Part shown: positions 20,400-32,675 of the stretch, in pieces | How positions within the stretch are numbered: the stretch's first letter is position 1 | Layout: the number at the start of each line of letters is the position of its first letter | NCBI GenBank assembly: GCA_028015205.1 | Contig: CM051519.1 | Coordinates: 85,085,539 to 85,149,538, forward strand | DNA length: 64,000 bases | From: Mytilisepta virgata | Taxonomy: Eukaryota > Mollusca > Bivalvia > Mytilida > Mytilidae | Reading direction: 5' to 3' | Translations under genes and position numbers: made by a program | Notes under the pieces: generated by a model | What the model was told of the DNA's origin: nothing | Databases searched by the model: none | What the model saw: only the letters and a program-made list of their open reading frames with translations

Positions 20400-23300
20400 G
20401 AATACATGATTTTACATCTCTCTCAAACCATTGTCCACTAAGTGGTACTTTATTGCCTTCCTTTAATAACAAATACCTTAATCAAACAAAACTAGACCCA
20501 TCCCCTGATAAATTTATTTGGTTTATGAGGCTATAAAGTCATATATACAGAATTGTAACTGTAAGGAAAGTAAATTAAAACTTGACTCCTTTTTAAAACC
20601 TAACTTCACTGATAGTAATACTGCCGTTGAAACATTTAATTTGATAATTTGTGATTTTGCACAAAAATCTGCAAAACTAGTCAAAAGGTTCCCTACTTCA
20701 AAAAAGGCAACAACAAAAAGAAAGCCTTGGTACTCCGAATCTTGTAGAGACCTTCGTACCACTATGAAAAGTTATGAAAAATTGGTGAACAAATATCCTC
20801 ATAACTGTACTTACAAACCAAAATTTTATTCATTCAGATCTAAATTTAGAAGACGCTGTAAATTGAAGAAAAAGAATATAAAAGAAAAATATGTTCTGAA
20901 TTAAACAATAGTGCAGACAAAGATCCTAAATCTTTCTGGAATCTCCTTAACAAACTAACTAAACATACTAAGGGGCCCAGTCAGCCAAATGATTCATTCC
21001 CACAAGATGAATTCTTTAACTTTTATAACAAGAGGCTCTCAAGAGCCTGTATCGCTCACCTGGATTTAACTTTTCACCTTGAGCAGACCTAAAAATTTAA
21101 GTGTTGCAGTCAATTTCGCAGGTTTTTCTATAGGATTCTATGTTAAACTAATTTCAGCTGTGGTAGTCATCTTGGTTGACAGTCCAGGTCAACGGATACA
21201 TTTCTAAAAGAGAACCGTCTAAGGACCTTTCAAGTGGTTTCAGAGAAGAAGATTTTTAAATGAACTTTCCTATAGGGTCCAATATTTAACTAAGTTCGGT
21301 GTGGCAGCCATCTTGGTTGATCGGACAAATTTCTAAAAGAGGACCTCTTAAGGACCAATGCTGCCAATTTTGCCTCCAATATGACAAGTGGTTTCAGACG
21401 AGAAGATTTTTCAATGAATTTTTCCATAGGGCCCTATGTTAAACTAAGTTCGGGTTTGGCGGCCATCTTGGTTGACAGTCCGGGTCATTGAACACATCTC
21501 TATAAGAGGACTATTTAAGGACCATTGCTGCCAAGTCTGGTTCCAATTGGTCAAGTGGTTTAAGACAAGAAGATTTTTCAATGAATTTTCCCATAGGGCC
21601 CTATGTTAAACTAAGGTCGGCTGTGGCGGCCATCTTGGTTAACATTCTGGGTCATTGGACATATTTCTGAAAGAGAACCTCGTAAGATCCATTACCAACT
21701 TTGGTTCCAACTGGCCTTGTAGTTTCATATAAGAAGATTTTTGAAATTCACCCCCTCCTTTTTTTCTATTTTTAGTAACAGCAGCCATGTCGGTTGGAAG
21801 TCGGGGATGCCGGACATACTTTTGGAAGGGGGCCACCCAAGGACCATTCCACCAAAGTTTGGTCTCAAATGGCCCTGTGGTTTGAGAGAAAACAGGCCTT
21901 TAAAGGAAAGTTTACGCTGGATGCCGTATTTAAAGGGCAAAAACTCCTATAAGGGGTCAATCAATGATTTTGGTCATGTTGACTTATATGTAGATCTTAC
22001 TTTGTTGAACATTTTTGCTGTTTACAATTTGTCTTTATCTATAATAATATTCCAGATAATTACCTAAAACTGCAAAATTCCCTTAAATTAACAATTCAGA
22101 GGCAATAACCCAACAAAGGGTTGACCGATTCGTCTGAAAATTTCTCGGCAGGTAGATCTTGACCTGATGAACATTTTTACCCCAGTCAGTTTTTCTCTAA
22201 TTGCTTTAGTTTTTTAGATATAAGACAAAAACTGCAGTTTACCCCTATGTTCTATTTTTAGTAGTTTCAGAGGAGAAGATTTTTGTAAAAGTTAACGGAC
22301 GACGGACGACGTACGCCAAGTGATGAGAATAGCTCACTTGACCCTTTGGGTTAGGTGAGCCAAAAACCTATATAAATCTGACCTAAACACTAACATATTT
22401 CATGACAAAATAAATAAGGAATATGAACATCTTAATAAAATTCAATCTTCCAATTTTTATGAACTAAATAAGGAAATTAAAGAAGATGAAATAATGAAAT
22501 CAATAAGATCACTACGTAACGGAAAGAGTGCCTCTATAGATATGATTTCTACTGAAATGCTAAAAAATGGTACTACAGTACTGATTAAACCACTAATGAA
22601 ACTTTTTAATTTTGTTTTTATAAATGGTGACTTTCCTAGGATCTGGAATGAAATTCTGTTAGTTCTCCTCCATAAAAAGGGAATAATTTGACCCTGCTAA
22701 TTACAGAGGCATCTCTATCAACTCTAATCTTGGAAAACTGTTTACCAAAGTGGTACATAACCGTCTTTTAAAATTTATAAACGATAATAATTTAATCAGT
22801 GAAAACCAAATTGGTTTTAAAGAAAAAAATCGCACTGCAGATCATAAATTCACCCTTAAAGCAGTAATTGGCAATTATAAACAAAAACATAAAAAAGTAT
22901 TTGCAGCTTTTATTGATCTGAAGAAAGCATTTGACACGATTTGGAGAGTAGGTTTATTTTACAAACTCCTGAAACATGATATTCCCAACAAATTGTATAA
23001 CATTGTATTTTCTATGTACACTGATGCTGTTTGTAGAATTAAATTCTCAAATGGAGTAAGTTCTCCTTTTGAAACAAATAGAGGTGTAAAACAGGGAGAC
23101 GTTTTTAGTCCCTTTCTTTTCAACTTTTTTATTGATGATTTTACAAATATGTTACAAAGAGTCATACTGATCCAATTGTAATAGGGGATCAAACACTTAG
23201 TGTGTTATTATATGCTGATGACATTGTTTTGTTATCCCAAAGCAAAAAAGGTTTACAGAATTGTTTAGATATTCTTCATGAATACTGTACCTCTTGGAAG

Positions 23301-23690
23301 TTACAGGTTAGCACTGATAAATCTAAAGTTATTATATATAATTCAAATGGTAAATCTTTCATAGATGAGTTTACATACAATGAAACTATCATTAGAACTG
23401 TTAATCATTATTGATACTTAGGTATAGTTTAGAAACATAATGGAAATTTTAATTGGCTATTGCTACCCTTATGGAAAAAGCAAGAAAAGCATTTTTCAAA
23501 ATAAAAAAAAATTGTTGGCTTAAACAATTCATGTAAATTTTTGGAAAAACTGTTTGATACACTTGTATCCCCAATATTTATGTACTGTAGTGAAGTATGG
23601 GGTCTGCTTTCACCTTTTAAAGACTCTGATCCCTTTGAAAAACTGCACATCAAATTTATAAAAGAAATATTAGCCCAGTAAGCTTTTTAA
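20400..23690 (+). pseudogene. LINE copy A: endonuclease tail and reverse transcriptase, frameshifted
   Basis: SLSNHCPLS near 20420 resembles the end of an APE-type endonuclease (S-D/N-H motif). A linker (KRKPWYSESCRDLRTTMKS) follows. RT blocks: NGKSASIDMIS (about 22520), FAAFIDLKKAFD (about 22905), GVKQGDVFSPFLFN (about 23083), LLYADDIVLL (about 23203). The two catalytic Asp sites are preserved, but frameshifts near 22690 and 23180 and the 21031-22360 insertion break the frame. The clade within non-LTR elements is not certain. Confidence 0.85.
21031..22360. mobile_element. 1.33-kb non-autonomous element nested in LINE copy A
   Basis: Removing this stretch joins LINE sequence ATAACAA to AAACCTATATAAATC, restoring the LINE frame. 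The left end carries AGGCTCTC/AAGAGCCT as a hairpin then CGCTCACCT; the right end has GACGGACGACG, AGCTCACTTGACCC and AGGTGAGC. Inside are four or five imperfect approximately 150-bp tandem units sharing GGCGGCCATCTTGGTT and AGAAGATTTTT. No open frame of note. Confidence 0.78.
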
Positions 23691-25560
23691 TTCTATACTA
23701 AATAGTAGATTATTAATTATATTTGAAAATTTAATTAGCTGTTCTCAGTTTGGCTTTAGAAAGAACAGTCGAACTACTGCCAGTCTGTTTATTGTTAAAA
23801 CCTTGTTGAATAAATACATAAATAAAAAAAAAAGAAGAAAGTTTTTGGATGTTTCATAGATCTAATGAAAGCTTTTGATTCAGTATGGAGAATTGGACTA
23901 TTCTACAAAATTGTTAAAAATCCAAATATTGGCTCAAAATTGTATGATATGATTAAAGATATGTATCAAAAGATAGAAGCACAAGTAAAATCCAATGAAT
24001 ATATATCTGACCCTGTTTTAATAGAAAGAGGTTTGAAACAAGGAGATAATTTGAATTCTTTGCTTTTCAATATATACATTAATGACATCCCTGATATATT
24101 TGATAAAAACTGTTGCCCAGTTCTTCTAGAAAAAATTCAACTGCCTTATGTTTGCTGGTGATATTTTATTATTATCAGAAACTCCTGAGGGATTACAGAA
24201 TTCTTTGAATAAATTAAAAGAGTATTGTAAAAATTGGCAACTTTCAATAAATAATAAAAAAATCAAAAGTAATGATATTCCAACAAAAGAAGATTTTAGA
24301 TAATAAACCATGATTTTTATTTAAGTGAATGCAAATTAGAAAAGTCTTGAAATATAAATATCTTGGGAATATCATTGAAGCATCTGGAAAATTCCATTCC
24401 ATACATATAGAATTATCAAAAAAAGCCAATAAAGTTATGTTTTCCATGTTTAAATATCTTAGTCCTTTAGAAAATATTAATGTCAATATTAATAAAAACT
24501 GTTTGAATCCTTAATAAGACCTATTCTGATGTATAATTCAGAAGTATGGTATATGGATTTTTACTAAATTAGAAAATTATTAAAGCTTCTCAGAAAGCAA
24601 AAGATAATAATGATACTAGATTTGATATAATGTCTTTAATAGACACCAGTTTATTAAAAAGTAGCTTAAAATTCTGTAAATATACTCTTGGCCTAAGCAA
24701 ACAGTCGGTTAATATTGCAGCCAGAGCTGAATTAGCCCAGTATCCAATTGATACATTTATTAAATTACAAGCTATGAAATATTTATGTAGATTCATGAGT
24801 GGAGATAATAACCCATTGTTAAATGATGCCTATTTATCATCAAAATCTCTTCATTCATCAGGTACTTATTCATGGTTTACATTTGCGGACAATATATTTG
24901 TTAGTAATGATATAAATCAAAACGAATTTAAAAATGCTAACTGTCAGCAAAAGAAAAATAATTTAACTAAAATACTAAAGCAAAAACTTAAAGACAATTA
25001 TGACACATTATTTTTCTCCAAAATGCATACAATGACAGAAGATAGTAAACTCTTCTTATACAGAAAAATCAAAACTCAATATCAAATAGAAAAATGTATG
25101 AATAATTTAAATTTTGAAAATAGAAAGAATGTTATAAAAATGAGAATAAGTGATCATGTTTTAGAAATTGAAATAGGAAGGTACAAAAAATTAAAAGAAA
25201 TAACAGAATATGCCAAAAATGCAATTTAAATTTAATTGAAGATGAAAAACATTTCTTTTTTGTATGTCCAATATATATAATACTTTTCGACAAGAATTCT
25301 TTAATAATGATATAACCAAATTTCCAGATATAAATAACTTATCAAATTCTGAGAAACCGAAAAGAATACTTTCTCATAATGATCTTATGCAGTTTGCAGC
25401 TCAATTTATAAAAAAGTCTCTCGAACTTAGGAAAGTGGACTATATAACTGCGTAGATTTTGTACAAGTTTGTGTATGCTATATTGATGAGTTTGTTCTAC
25501 TTTGTTTATTATGTTCATTTTGTTTGAATGCATTTCAAATAAAGATTAATTGAGAATATT
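23691..25560 (+). pseudogene. LINE copy B: RT core to 3' end
   Basis: Starts inside the RT region (SQFGFRKNSRTTASLF near 23750, LMKAFDSVWRIGLFYK at 23865, RGLKQGDNLNSLLFN). The YADD-type site reads MFAGDILLL, so one catalytic Asp is lost, and a frameshift sits beside it. The C-terminal region (SVNIAARAELAQYPID..., MRISDHVLEIEIGRYK..., FIKKSLELRK) runs to about 25455, then AATAAAGATTAATTG. It joins copy A directly, so the pair may be a chimera or two insertions. Confidence 0.82.
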
Positions 25561-25564
25561 AAAA

Positions 25565-25805
25565 ACTTTATTCATTTGATTGTATTAGAATGGGAAATAA
25601 TCGCGTTGTATTGGATGTGGTTCTTGCATAAAACTCGATTTTACTGTCGCAAATATCCGTTTACCTGGCTCCGCAAGGCGTTTTACGCAGGAACCATATT
25701 AAATACATTCCCTACTTTAATGCCCTTAGTTTGACTCGATCAGTTAACGAACCCGCGACCTTCCGCACTCGAGGCGAGCACGCTACCACGAGACCAACGA
25801 GGCGA
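25565..25805 (-). mobile_element. tRNA-derived SINE, minus strand
   Basis: On the minus strand the head at about 25805-25740 reads CGCCTCGTTGGTCTCGTGGT, then AGCGTGCTCGCC, GCGGAAGGTCGCGGGTTCG: the same polymerase III-type head as the SINE at 463. The body is related but shorter. Box B is altered (GGTTCGTTAAC). It begins right beside the 3' end of LINE copy B. Confidence 0.7.
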
Positions 25806-26416
25806 TAATTAGAAAATTAACCTCCATATAAGACAAACAAATTCAACAAATAGTATTATAAGTTTAATTTATTACAGTTAAACACTTACAAATGTAGGAA
25901 CATACAATGTATACAGAAGCTCCTTTGAACGCATTGACATGATTCGTCCGAAACAATTTGTTACCTTTTATTCATATATTTTTATGACAAAAAAATTAAA
26001 AAAAAATGAATAAACGCAATACCTTAAAAATCTCATTTAAAAAAATAATTGTATTACATCATTTTCAGCATGATTAGAGTTTTGTTATCCAAAACTGCAA
26101 AGATTTTACAGGTAAAGTTATCAAAATACAATATCGAATTTTTGTTGTTGACGTAATTCAGGAAATATCGGTCGACATTCAATTGTGGTGTAGAAGTCCA
26201 GATATGAAACTGCACATCAGTACTCTGATATTTTTTTTTTTTATCCTGTTGCAGTTCCTTGACTTTGGGTATGTAAATAATTTTCAATTATTTTTTCCAA
26301 ATTTCTGGCGATAAATCATAAACAGTTGCTGTGTTTAAACGTATGACCCAATACACAGAGATCTCTTTATGATTACTATTTCTATACAACAGTTTTGATA
26401 ATTTGATAAATGAAAT
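25806..26416. other. AT-rich intergenic sequence
   Basis: No coding sequence or repeat structure recognised. Confidence 0.4.
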
Positions 26417-26722
26417 CTGGGGCCATGTTTTCGAAGATGTCTTATGACTACGACATATCATAAGATGGTCACAGTCATTAAATAGAGAGGGTCGCAACTT
26501 GCGACATGTCACAAAATTTGGCACAAAGTTACGACACCAAAGAAGGTGTCGTAAGATGGTCTTATGATTATTGTAAGTAGATTGATACTGCGAGTATATG
26601 TATAGAAGCACGAATAATTCGTTAAGCGGGAATTTGAATGTTCGAACCTTAGGTATTTCTTATTCGTATTAAAATAGAGTAGACCGATAAACTTTTCAAA
26701 TGGTTTTATTGATTCATATTAA

Positions 26723-27485
26723 CCCTTTCCAGGCGAATGATGCCTCATTGCATCTTTGTATGCCCCTTATCCTCTCCACTGATATCTGGATACACTTTTT
26801 TTGGTCTTGATCGCAAGACAAACATTATAGCTACAGAAGCAGTAACATTTGGGACCCAAATTCACATGTATGAATTAACAGTATCATGCAGAATAGGCTT
26901 GATGCCATCATTTGTCAAAAAGGGTGAAATAAGAGGGAGGGGTGGGCTGCCTTTTGGGCCCCAAATGGAATATTGTGGGGTGGGAAAATTTTACTAATGA
27001 GCTGCAAACAACAAGGGTCATTTAATACCTCAGTGTGTGTGAAATATTTAAAAAAAAATTTTTTGAACTTTTGAGCACCCTAAACTGTGCAAAAATGCCC
27101 AAATTTGCACTTTTGGCCTCCAAGGACTTCCATACATCGGTCCTACAACACAATTTTAGTTAGTTTTACCTCTTGATAGGAATTAATGGAAAGATGGCAT
27201 CCCACTCTTAACACATCATGCATTACTATGTATGTGGGATATTCACTTTGGTTTCCATGGCAACGGGAACTTCCCAAAATCAGCAAAAATAGGAATATTT
27301 CTGGTGGGGAGGGTTTTTTTTCACACCACCCTTCCCCTTCACTCCTCCCCCATCTTCCCTACATCTTATATAATGCACTGGTAAAATTTCATTCATAAAT
27401 TCTGCCTCATTTGCATATTACAAACGAAAGTTTGCAAAGTCTTGAAAACAGACAATTTCTGAAAATTAATTCAGGGTTGAAAGTG
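26723..27485. mobile_element. Candidate piggyBac-like MITE with TTAA flanks
   Basis: TTAA at 26719-26722 is followed by CCCTTTCCAGGCG. On the other side TTAA at 27486-27489 is preceded, in reverse complement, by CACTTTCAACCCTG. TTAA duplication and CCCTTT-type ends are the piggyBac hallmark. Only about 9 of 12 terminal bases match and the element has no transposase. Confidence 0.45.
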
Positions 27486-27659
27486 TTAATAGATTGTCAC
27501 ACTCCGTAATTGATTTACATGTACATGTTAAATTACATGTGTACAGTAAAAGTATATGCATTAATCATTTTAAGGCTATTTTTTTAATTTTAATGAATTA
27601 AGAGTTATTTAAAAAAAATCTTCTTTTAGTTACATGTACCTTTTTTAAATTAAATTGCA

Positions 27660-28030
27660 CTAGACATTGAACCCGCGCGAGCGCGGGAAAATAAGCATTT
27701 TTTTTTTGTGGTGGCCATATTGACTTTAAAAAGTTTTTGCGGCCATGGCATTCGTGGAACAGGAACTCAATGTGGATGTTGTGGCAGGCTTCCCATAAAC
27801 TTTCCTGTCAAGTAGGTGGTATCAACTGATAGTTTCATGTCTATATATGCTGTAGTATTCCAGAAATGGATGTTAATGCAAACTTTAACCCAAGTCAATG
27901 AAGCGTGAAATGTAGGTCAACGTGACCAAATTGTCATACGGTTGTTTGTTACTTCCGAAGATGTATCCACTGATGAAGTAGACAGTATGCCACGTAGAAT
28001 TACCAAAATGGACCTTAAGGTTCCATCATA
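27660..28030 (-). mobile_element. Helitron-like 3' terminus and adjoining fragment
   Basis: On the minus strand the end reads hairpin CCCGCGCTCGCGCGGG, 8 nt, then CTAG followed by T. Helitrons end in a short hairpin 8-12 nt before CTRR and insert between A and T. The interior shares AAATGTAGGTCA and AAACTTTAACC-like segments with the element at 31272-32095. Confidence 0.62.
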
Positions 28031-28312
28031 GTCAAAATCTATGACGAAAATACAACCACATAAATTGTCAATATGTTTATGTTACAATTAATTCTGAACT
28101 GCAACTTGATGAAAAGCTTTCATTTAATACACATTTCATAATGCATTACCTTTTTCATTCAGAATAAATATGAAAAAGAATATGAATAAACATTTCCCTA
28201 GTGACGGATGAATTTTTCAAAAGATGCCGTGAGTTAAGTAGAGCATATTTTTGGAAAATAATTGTTCCAATTGTTCATTGTCATCATGGGCAGGGCAAGC
28301 GAGGCTTAATTT

Positions 28313-28441
28313 CACAAATAAATCCAATAGACGATAAAAGCATTTTTAGTGTGTGGCTGCGTGTGCTTTCCACGTTCACAAATAAATCCAATAGACGATA
28401 AAAGGATTTTTAGTGTGTGGCTGCGTGTGCTTTCCACGTTT
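28313..28441 (+). repeat. 64-bp tandem duplication
   Basis: CACAAATAAATCCAATAGAC, continuing to GCTTTCCACGTT, occurs twice with one base difference (AAAGCATTTTT / AAAGGATTTTT). A recent local duplication of unrecognised sequence. Confidence 0.9.
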
Positions 28442-29060
28442 ATAAAGATAAATTTCGTCATTAATGATAAAGATAACCATTTGTTAAAAATATTTTTATC
28501 TAGGGCTTACAGGGAATTGTATGGTAGAGATATATTAAGACAGGTCACACGACAAATAATGTAAAAATGGATAATGGTTGGTTTTATCACTTTGTGCAAA
28601 GTAAACATCCGAGCAATCCAAAAACCAACTAAGTTAGGAATTCCTCTGAACTTTGCCTTACTTCTTCATAATCTTCAAAGTTCATAATGTTTATAGTTAG
28701 GAGAAATTGCATAATGGTAGAAAAAACAATCCTGAATACATGAAGCGGAAACATCCCACTCGAAGGAGAATGTTTTTAATTTGTTTTATTCTTCTTCCGT
28801 AATTTCAAACAAAAATACATTTAAAATATGTGCATAATTGTTTATTTAAATCAATGTGTTAAAATGATGCATTCGAGAACCTTCCAAGGGATATGTTGGG
28901 AGAATTCTTACCGGAAAAGTCCATGCAAATTCCATTTGCACATAAACAAAACTGCAGTTTAAAATTTATAAATGCAGATTGTCAAATCCGATAATAACCT
29001 TTATAATCTGAACCATACATCATTTATTTTGAACCACGCGTTTTGCCGCCTATTCGGCTA
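28442..29060. other. Unassigned sequence inside the candidate TIR element
   Basis: No coding motif or repeat recognised. Confidence 0.35.
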
Positions 29061-29449
29061 ATTCGTAAATTTAGTATTATAGAAGATACTTAGTTAAATC
29101 ATTTAAAATTTCATTATTTGTCATTACTGACTTGCGATGGTCATACGATCGTCGTAACTATGTTTGTCTTAGGATACCTTTGTTTTACATCATACGATAG
29201 GTCGTAAGACCATCATAACTTAGTCGCAAGTAATGTTATAAGATATGTCTTACGATCAATCTTACGATACTTTCGAAAACCTGGCCCCTGTATTTCTTTT
29301 TAATAAATATTCTCGGGTAATGAATGTCAAGGGGAAAATTCACAAGTTCTACATTGTTAAAATTGACCACAATTCGACGACATATGCATAATTTATGCAT
29401 CAAATATAAACAAACAAACAAAAACAAGCATTCTGAGAGTATTGATGAG

Positions 29450-30205
29450 CAATAAAACGTCCCCTACCGGTTTGAGCTGCGAGAGAACACACAAGATCAA
29501 CTGGTAGAACGGTTTGCAAAAAAGTATTGAAAACTAATAATTTGACAATAAATTCTATCGCCAACAGCTCTCATAATAATTATATCCGATCAGTGTCAAT
29601 GTCAAACTTAATTTGTAGCTCATAATAGTATTCTCACATACCAAAAATAAGGTCATTTTGGTATATAAAAGGGTTTACGAAAACTATTATTTTGGCAATA
29701 ATTCCTATTTCCAAGGGCAATAACTCTCACAATGATTATCCGATTAGCCTGAAACTCAAACTTGATCTGTAACTCATCATTATAAGCTCACATACCAAAA
29801 ATAAGATCATTTGGTAAAAGGGTCTGCTAAAAGAGGTCCAAAAAACTTTTATTTTGGCAATCATGAGACCCTATTTCTAAGGGCAATAACTCTCACAATA
29901 ATTATCTGATCAGCGTGAAACTCAAACTTGATCCGTTATAAGCTCATATACTGAAAATAAGATCCGTTGGTAAAACGGTTAATGAAAAAAGCCCGAAAAA
30001 AATATTATTCTGCAATAATTCCTATTTCCAAGGACAAAAACTCTCACATTATTTACCCCGATCAGCGTGAAAGTCAAACTTGATCTGTAACTCATCATTA
30101 TAAGCTCACATGCCAAATGGTTTCTGAAAAAAGTTTGTAAAACTGCAGTGTGACTGCCGGATGGACAAACCTATAGTCCCCTTCGGCGTTGCCTGTAGGG
30201 GATTA
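29450..30205. repeat. Tandem repeats of about 170 bp in a hairpin-ended element
   Basis: Four imperfect units share GGCAATAA, ACTCTCACAAT(G/A)ATTA, GAAACTCAAACTTGATC and ATAAGCTCA. The right end has TAGTCCCC...GGGGATTA around CTTCGGCGTTGCCTGTA, preceded by CCGGATGGAC. No coding capacity. Confidence 0.75.
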
Positions 30206-31270
30206 ATAAACAGTTGCTTCGGACGCGTCATATTGCAAGCGGGAAAAAATCTTGGGACAAAGAGACTAAACATTTAACATAAAGTTCAAAGACTTTTTGT
30301 TGAAATGATATCTTGCAGGCAAAGAAAAAATAATGTGCATTTACAAATTTTTAGTCATTTTCGTTATTTTCAGCACAAAAATTTAGATTTTCGATGTTAC
30401 CAAGTGTTTCGTTTTTTATATGTTTCTTTTTGTTTCTTCTTATTGTTTGTGTCTTGAAAACACTTTTGTTTATATTGTAAAAACCCTAACCCCCAGCCTT
30501 TCTAGTTTATTCCCATTTCATGACATTTAAATCTTGTATCTCAATGATTAACTGCAATATATATTTATCAGTTTATAGGATAATGATAATTTATCTGATT
30601 TTTTTAAGGAGTCTTTAGAAAAAATAGTTTTAAAATCTGCGTTTTAAAATTCGATAAATATAAATTCAAACACGCCAACAGATATTATTTTCCTCAATCT
30701 GTTGTTAGAATTTGGTATCAAATTTCAATAAAGTAATATAATTTGTAGATTGCGTGTTTACATTGAATCGATTGAAAGCAAAAACCTTAAAAAAAATAGT
30801 GCTGTCTTTGAAAACTTCATAATTGATCCTAGCTTCGTTAAAAATTTTATTTTCATTTATACATTATAATTGATTCATCTGACTTGAAAAATCAAATACA
30901 ACGATCTTTGTTCCTTATCCCCTTTGTGCATGTTATAAACTATTTCAAGTAACACGAACTCAATTATCCTGTTTTGCTCATCACTGTCGTAAATTACATA
31001 CATCTGTATAGTTAATAATTAATTGAATACAGCTTTCTATCACAAAGAACAATGGAGAAGTCCAAAAGACCAAAATTCAAAGACAAGGCGAAATTGTGAG
31101 AAACAGAAAACAAATATACAAAAACAAAAATACAAAGTTATTATCAAAAAATACATAACATGTAGCAAAATGAGAACTTCGTAGAAAATGTTTCAGTTGA
31201 ACAAAACATATCCGCACTTCGACATATGAGTATTCCGCTGCTTCATTCTTAATATGATATATCTATTTTA
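30206..31270. other. AT-rich intergenic sequence
   Basis: No gene or repeat structure recognised. Confidence 0.4.
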
Positions 31271-31271
31271 A

Positions 31272-32095
31272 CTAGAAATTGTGTCTGTAAGACACGAATG
31301 CCTCGTCTAAAATGTAGGTCATCATGAATGAATGCTCAGTACTATCCAAGGCACATCAGCTGATGAAGTTTCGTTGATACACTATGCTAAGTTCCAAATA
31401 AATGAACCTAAACGCAAAACTTAACCAGAGTCGCACCAGTGTAAAATGTAGGTCTTAATGACCCAATTGATGTATGACTGCTCAGTACTACCCAAGGCAC
31501 ATCCACTGATGAAGTTTCATTTATACACTATGCTTGGTTCCAAAGAAATGAACCTAAACGCAAAACTTAACCAGAGTCGCTCAAGCCTAAAATGTAAGTC
31601 ATAGCGACCAAAGTGTTGCTGAACTGCATTGTACTATACAAGAAGACTGTAGGGGTGAAATATCATTGATATATTACTATAGATTTCTGAGAAATGAACC
31701 TAAACGCAAAACTTAAGCAAGGTCACAGAAGCATGAAATGTAGGTTATAGCGACCCAAGTGTTGCTGAACTGTGTTGTACTATACAAGTGGACTGTAGTA
31801 TCATTGATATATTACTGTAGGTTTCTGAGAAATGAATTATTGATATATTACTATAGGTTTCTGAGAAATGAACCTAAACGCAAAACTTAACCAAGTCACT
31901 GAAGCATAAAATGTAGGTCATAGCGACCCAATTGTTGCTGAACTGTGTTGTACTTGTACTATGCAAGAGGACTGTAGTGGTGAAATATCATTGATATATT
32001 ACTATAGGTTTCTGAGAAATGGAGCTAAACGCAAAACTTACAAACGGACGGACAAGGGTAAATCTATATGTCCCAGCCACATTCGTGGCGGGTCA
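31272..32095 (-). mobile_element. Helitron-like non-autonomous element with internal tandem repeats
   Basis: CTAG at 31272-31275 is followed on the plus strand by a hairpin GTGTCT-GTA-AGACAC (31281-31295); in reverse complement this is hairpin, 5-6 nt, CTAG, then T. Inside are about five units of 110-180 bp that share AAATGTAGGTCATAGCGACC and GAACCTAAACGCAAAACTTA. The other end has ACGGACGGACAAGGG and CCAGCCACATTCGTGGC. No Rep/helicase sequence is present. Confidence 0.68.
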
Positions 32096-32675
32096 TAAAA
32101 AAAAATAAAACTTTATGGCCCGGACAAGGATATTTCCCAAATCAATTTTATTTTTTTACCTTGAGGTCAAGGGTCAAGGCCAAATGAAGATAATGATGAT
32201 ATGCAACATACCGTTTTATCAATATACACCTCCATTTGTTACTTTGGTGTGGCTGTTTTCTTTATCTCCCCAGTAAAAGCACATTACTCGTATGTAATTT
32301 CCGGTTCGTCTGTGTCCTCAGTGAAAATTGAGCACGAAGGGGAGATTTACAACTTCTTAATGTTCTTAAATACAAATATAAATGTTGGGAATCCTTCCGT
32401 CAAGTTCCACAAAAACATGTGTGACCTACCCTAGAGAAAATCAAAAGTTCTTTCGTTTGTTGTCAATTTTCGCTAATCTCAGAACTGCTGAAGTTGTAAA
32501 ATGAATCAAAAGTTTCTTTCAATGTGTTTTCAGAGCAAAGGTTCTATTAACATGAAATGGCTATTTTTCACATCAGCAGAAGGAGGGGTTCTCATTGGAA
32601 GAACAGCCAATATACTGGTTTCTTTACCGTATGGTCTCTATAATAATACCATGTTTGACCTATTGGAATAGAAAT
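32096..32675. other. Unassigned sequence
   Basis: Contains a 77-codon frame (32201-32434) with a hydrophobic stretch near its N-terminus but no identifiable domain and no well-placed splice donor. I do not call it a gene. Confidence 0.4.

Larger units (their letters stand above)
26417..29290. mobile_element. Candidate 2.9-kb TIR element (hAT-like ends), decayed
   Basis: The left end reads CTGGGGCCATGTTTTCGAA. The right end in reverse complement reads CAGGGGCCAGGTTTTCGAAA, with further similarity over about 150 bp (TCTTAYGA and CGTAAGAC motifs). No matching target-site duplication is visible, and no transposase is encoded. Other repeats lie inside. The two arms could also be independent foldback copies. 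Confidence 0.5.

Noticed and set aside
32201..32434. Signal-peptide exon of the TSP1/VWD gene
   Set aside because: Hydrophobic N-terminus, but no GT donor in the required phase at a sensible place and a long gap to the next exon.
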